Shown: positions 5,901 to 5,973 of the stretch, piece by piece
Layout of the letters: the number at the start of each line of letters is the position of its first letter
Position numbering within the stretch: position 1 is the stretch's first letter
Origin: Nitrososphaera sp.
Lineage (GTDB): Archaea; Thermoproteota; Nitrososphaeria; Nitrososphaerales; Nitrososphaeraceae
Reading direction: 5' to 3'
Assembly: GCA_022545875.1 (NCBI GenBank)
Contig: JAKEIF010000201.1
Coordinates: 1 to 5,973, forward strand
DNA length: 5,973 bases
The notes under the pieces: model-generated
Databases searched by the model: none
Told to the model about the DNA's origin: nothing
Seen by the model: only the letters and a program-made list of their open reading frames with translations
Translations under genes and position numbers: made by a program

Positions 5901-5973
5901 AAGATCCACAGCAGGGCAAGGGGCCAGGTCCAGATGCTTACAAAGCAGCCGACAGAGGGAAGAGCAAGAGGTG
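2916..5973 (+). CDS. rpoB: DNA-directed RNA polymerase subunit B (unsplit), 3' end missing
   Basis: RpoB is the second-largest, catalytic-core subunit, homologous to bacterial beta and eukaryotic RPB2. The frame is open for 1019 codons from ATG 2916 to the window edge. In order it shows: the N-terminal protrusion/lobe with GGYFVINGSERV (149-160); the fork region with RDLHATHFGRICPAETPEG (from Arg443 to 461); the external domains; GYNIEDAVVFNKSS (724-737), carrying the acidic pair near the active site; RHGQKG (877-882); and LHHMVADKIHSRARG (from 989) of the hybrid-binding domain, ending in QPTEGRARG. The full-length archaeal protein is about 1100-1130 residues, so roughly the last 100 are missing, including the expected zinc-binding clamp segment. 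The gene is continuous here, unlike the B'/B'' split of methanogens and halophiles. It follows rpoH by 10 nt. No close Shine-Dalgarno precedes the ATG; GAGG at 2897-2900 is 15 nt away. An in-frame ATG at 2937 is a less likely start. Confidence 0.97.
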   Translation, partial: MIENSIEMWPIINDILRREGVARQHLNSYNEFMERGLQSIIDEVGEIEIETAEYPYKIKLGKIKLQQPRIMELDGSITHVAPMEARLRNLTYASPVMLECSVVEDGKILESRFIHIGDMPVMVKSNTCILHNLPDSKLVEFGEDPRDPGGYFVINGSERVIVGLEDLSYNKIIVDAEETTGTLLYKAKVYSSIVGYRAKLELVMRPDGSIVTKIPGSPVDIPLITLIRALGLESDKDIADAVSLNDIIQDELEPSFEKAGDVSTSRDAIVYISKRIAPGMLEEFQIKRAETLLDWGLLPHIGKNPDNRHEKALFLGESASKLIELKMGWIDSDDKDHYGNKVIKFAGQMLADLFRTAFRNLIRDMKYQLERSGQKRGINAVAAAVRPGIVSDKLNNAIATGNWGRGRVGVTQLLDRTNYMSTISHLRRIQSPLSRSQPNFEARDLHATHFGRICPAETPEGSNCGLVKNLALSAIISVNVQSAEVTEKLYELGVQNVEDANIDLRASGTRVFVDGRLIGYVEKGEHLADTLRSMRRSGKIHPHVGIYLYASQNENATKRIYISCNAGRVLRPLVVIRDTKPLVSYEVIEKITKKFLSWGDLLYMGVIELVDANEEENSYVAIDPKKLEKHTHLEIFPSAILGVGASIIPYPEHNQSPRNTYESAMAKQSLGFSTPLMNASTYVRQHFMLYPQTPIVSTKAINLLGLEERPTGQNCVVAVLPFEGYNIEDAVVFNKSSVDRGLGRTFFYRIYEAEAKQYPGGMKDNFELPQADANIRGYRGEKAYRLLEQDGAIMHEAVVNGGDILIGRTSPPRFMEEYKEFEVKGPYRRDTSVGVRPSENGVVDTVIVTQSVEGGKMYKIRVRDMRIPEIGDKFASRHGQKGVVGMLVSQEDLPYTEEGIVPDVMINPHAFPSRMTVGQFMESLGGKAASLRGRIVDGSAFLGEKLDDLKVSMEQYGFKYTGKESMYDGRTGKKFPADVYIGVVYYQKLHHMVADKIHSRARGQVQMLTKQPTEGRARG

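Noticed and set aside
1..5973. Possible mobile element, CRISPR array or defence system
   Set aside because: No transposase, integrase, terminal inverted repeats, target duplications, regularly spaced repeats or nuclease genes are visible, and the genes are core archaeal genes in expected order.

Overview
The window looks like chromosomal DNA of an ammonia-oxidising archaeon of the Nitrososphaerales type (Thaumarchaeota / Nitrososphaerota). The evidence is: an archaeal rpoH-rpoB pair with rpoB as one unsplit gene; an intron-containing tRNA-His whose intron forms the archaeal bulge-helix-bulge splice motif; a secreted protein ending in the PEFG-CTERM sorting signal characteristic of this phylum; and TATA boxes placed as expected for archaeal promoters. 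Base composition is close to balanced, as in soil Nitrososphaera rather than the AT-rich marine relatives. The assignment to order is inference.

Left part, minus strand (1-1333): rpiA (ribose-5-phosphate isomerase A) is followed by an overlapping gene for a cyclase/kynurenine-formamidase-type metal hydrolase, which runs off the left edge. The second gene starts at a TTG inside the last codons of rpiA, behind a strong Shine-Dalgarno sequence, so the two are probably co-transcribed and translationally coupled. Upstream of rpiA lies a possible 27-codon membrane-protein ORF. Its TATA box appears to be shared, in the opposite direction, with the tRNA gene.

Middle (1363-2407): tRNA-His(GUG) on the plus strand carries a 26-nt intron at position 37/38 and an encoded CCA end. 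It converges with a minus-strand gene for a 281-residue exported Ig-like/PEFG-CTERM protein. The short space between them holds T-rich terminators for both directions.

Right part, plus strand (2408-5973): a 243-nt divergent intergenic region carries promoters for the PEFG gene and for the RNA polymerase operon, plus a GC-clamped inverted repeat and an alternating AT tract. It is followed by rpoH (GTG start, 84 codons) and, 10 nt later, rpoB. The rpoB frame is open for 1019 codons and is cut by the right edge roughly 100 residues before its expected end. In archaea rpoA' and rpoA'' normally follow.

Most of the window is core housekeeping sequence. I see no mobile element, CRISPR array, defence island or obviously new multi-gene system. 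The most unusual points are the altered phosphate-loop motif of RpiA, the tiny membrane ORF with a shared TATA box, the unexplained rpiA-cyclase pairing, and the PEFG surface protein beside the RNA polymerase operon.
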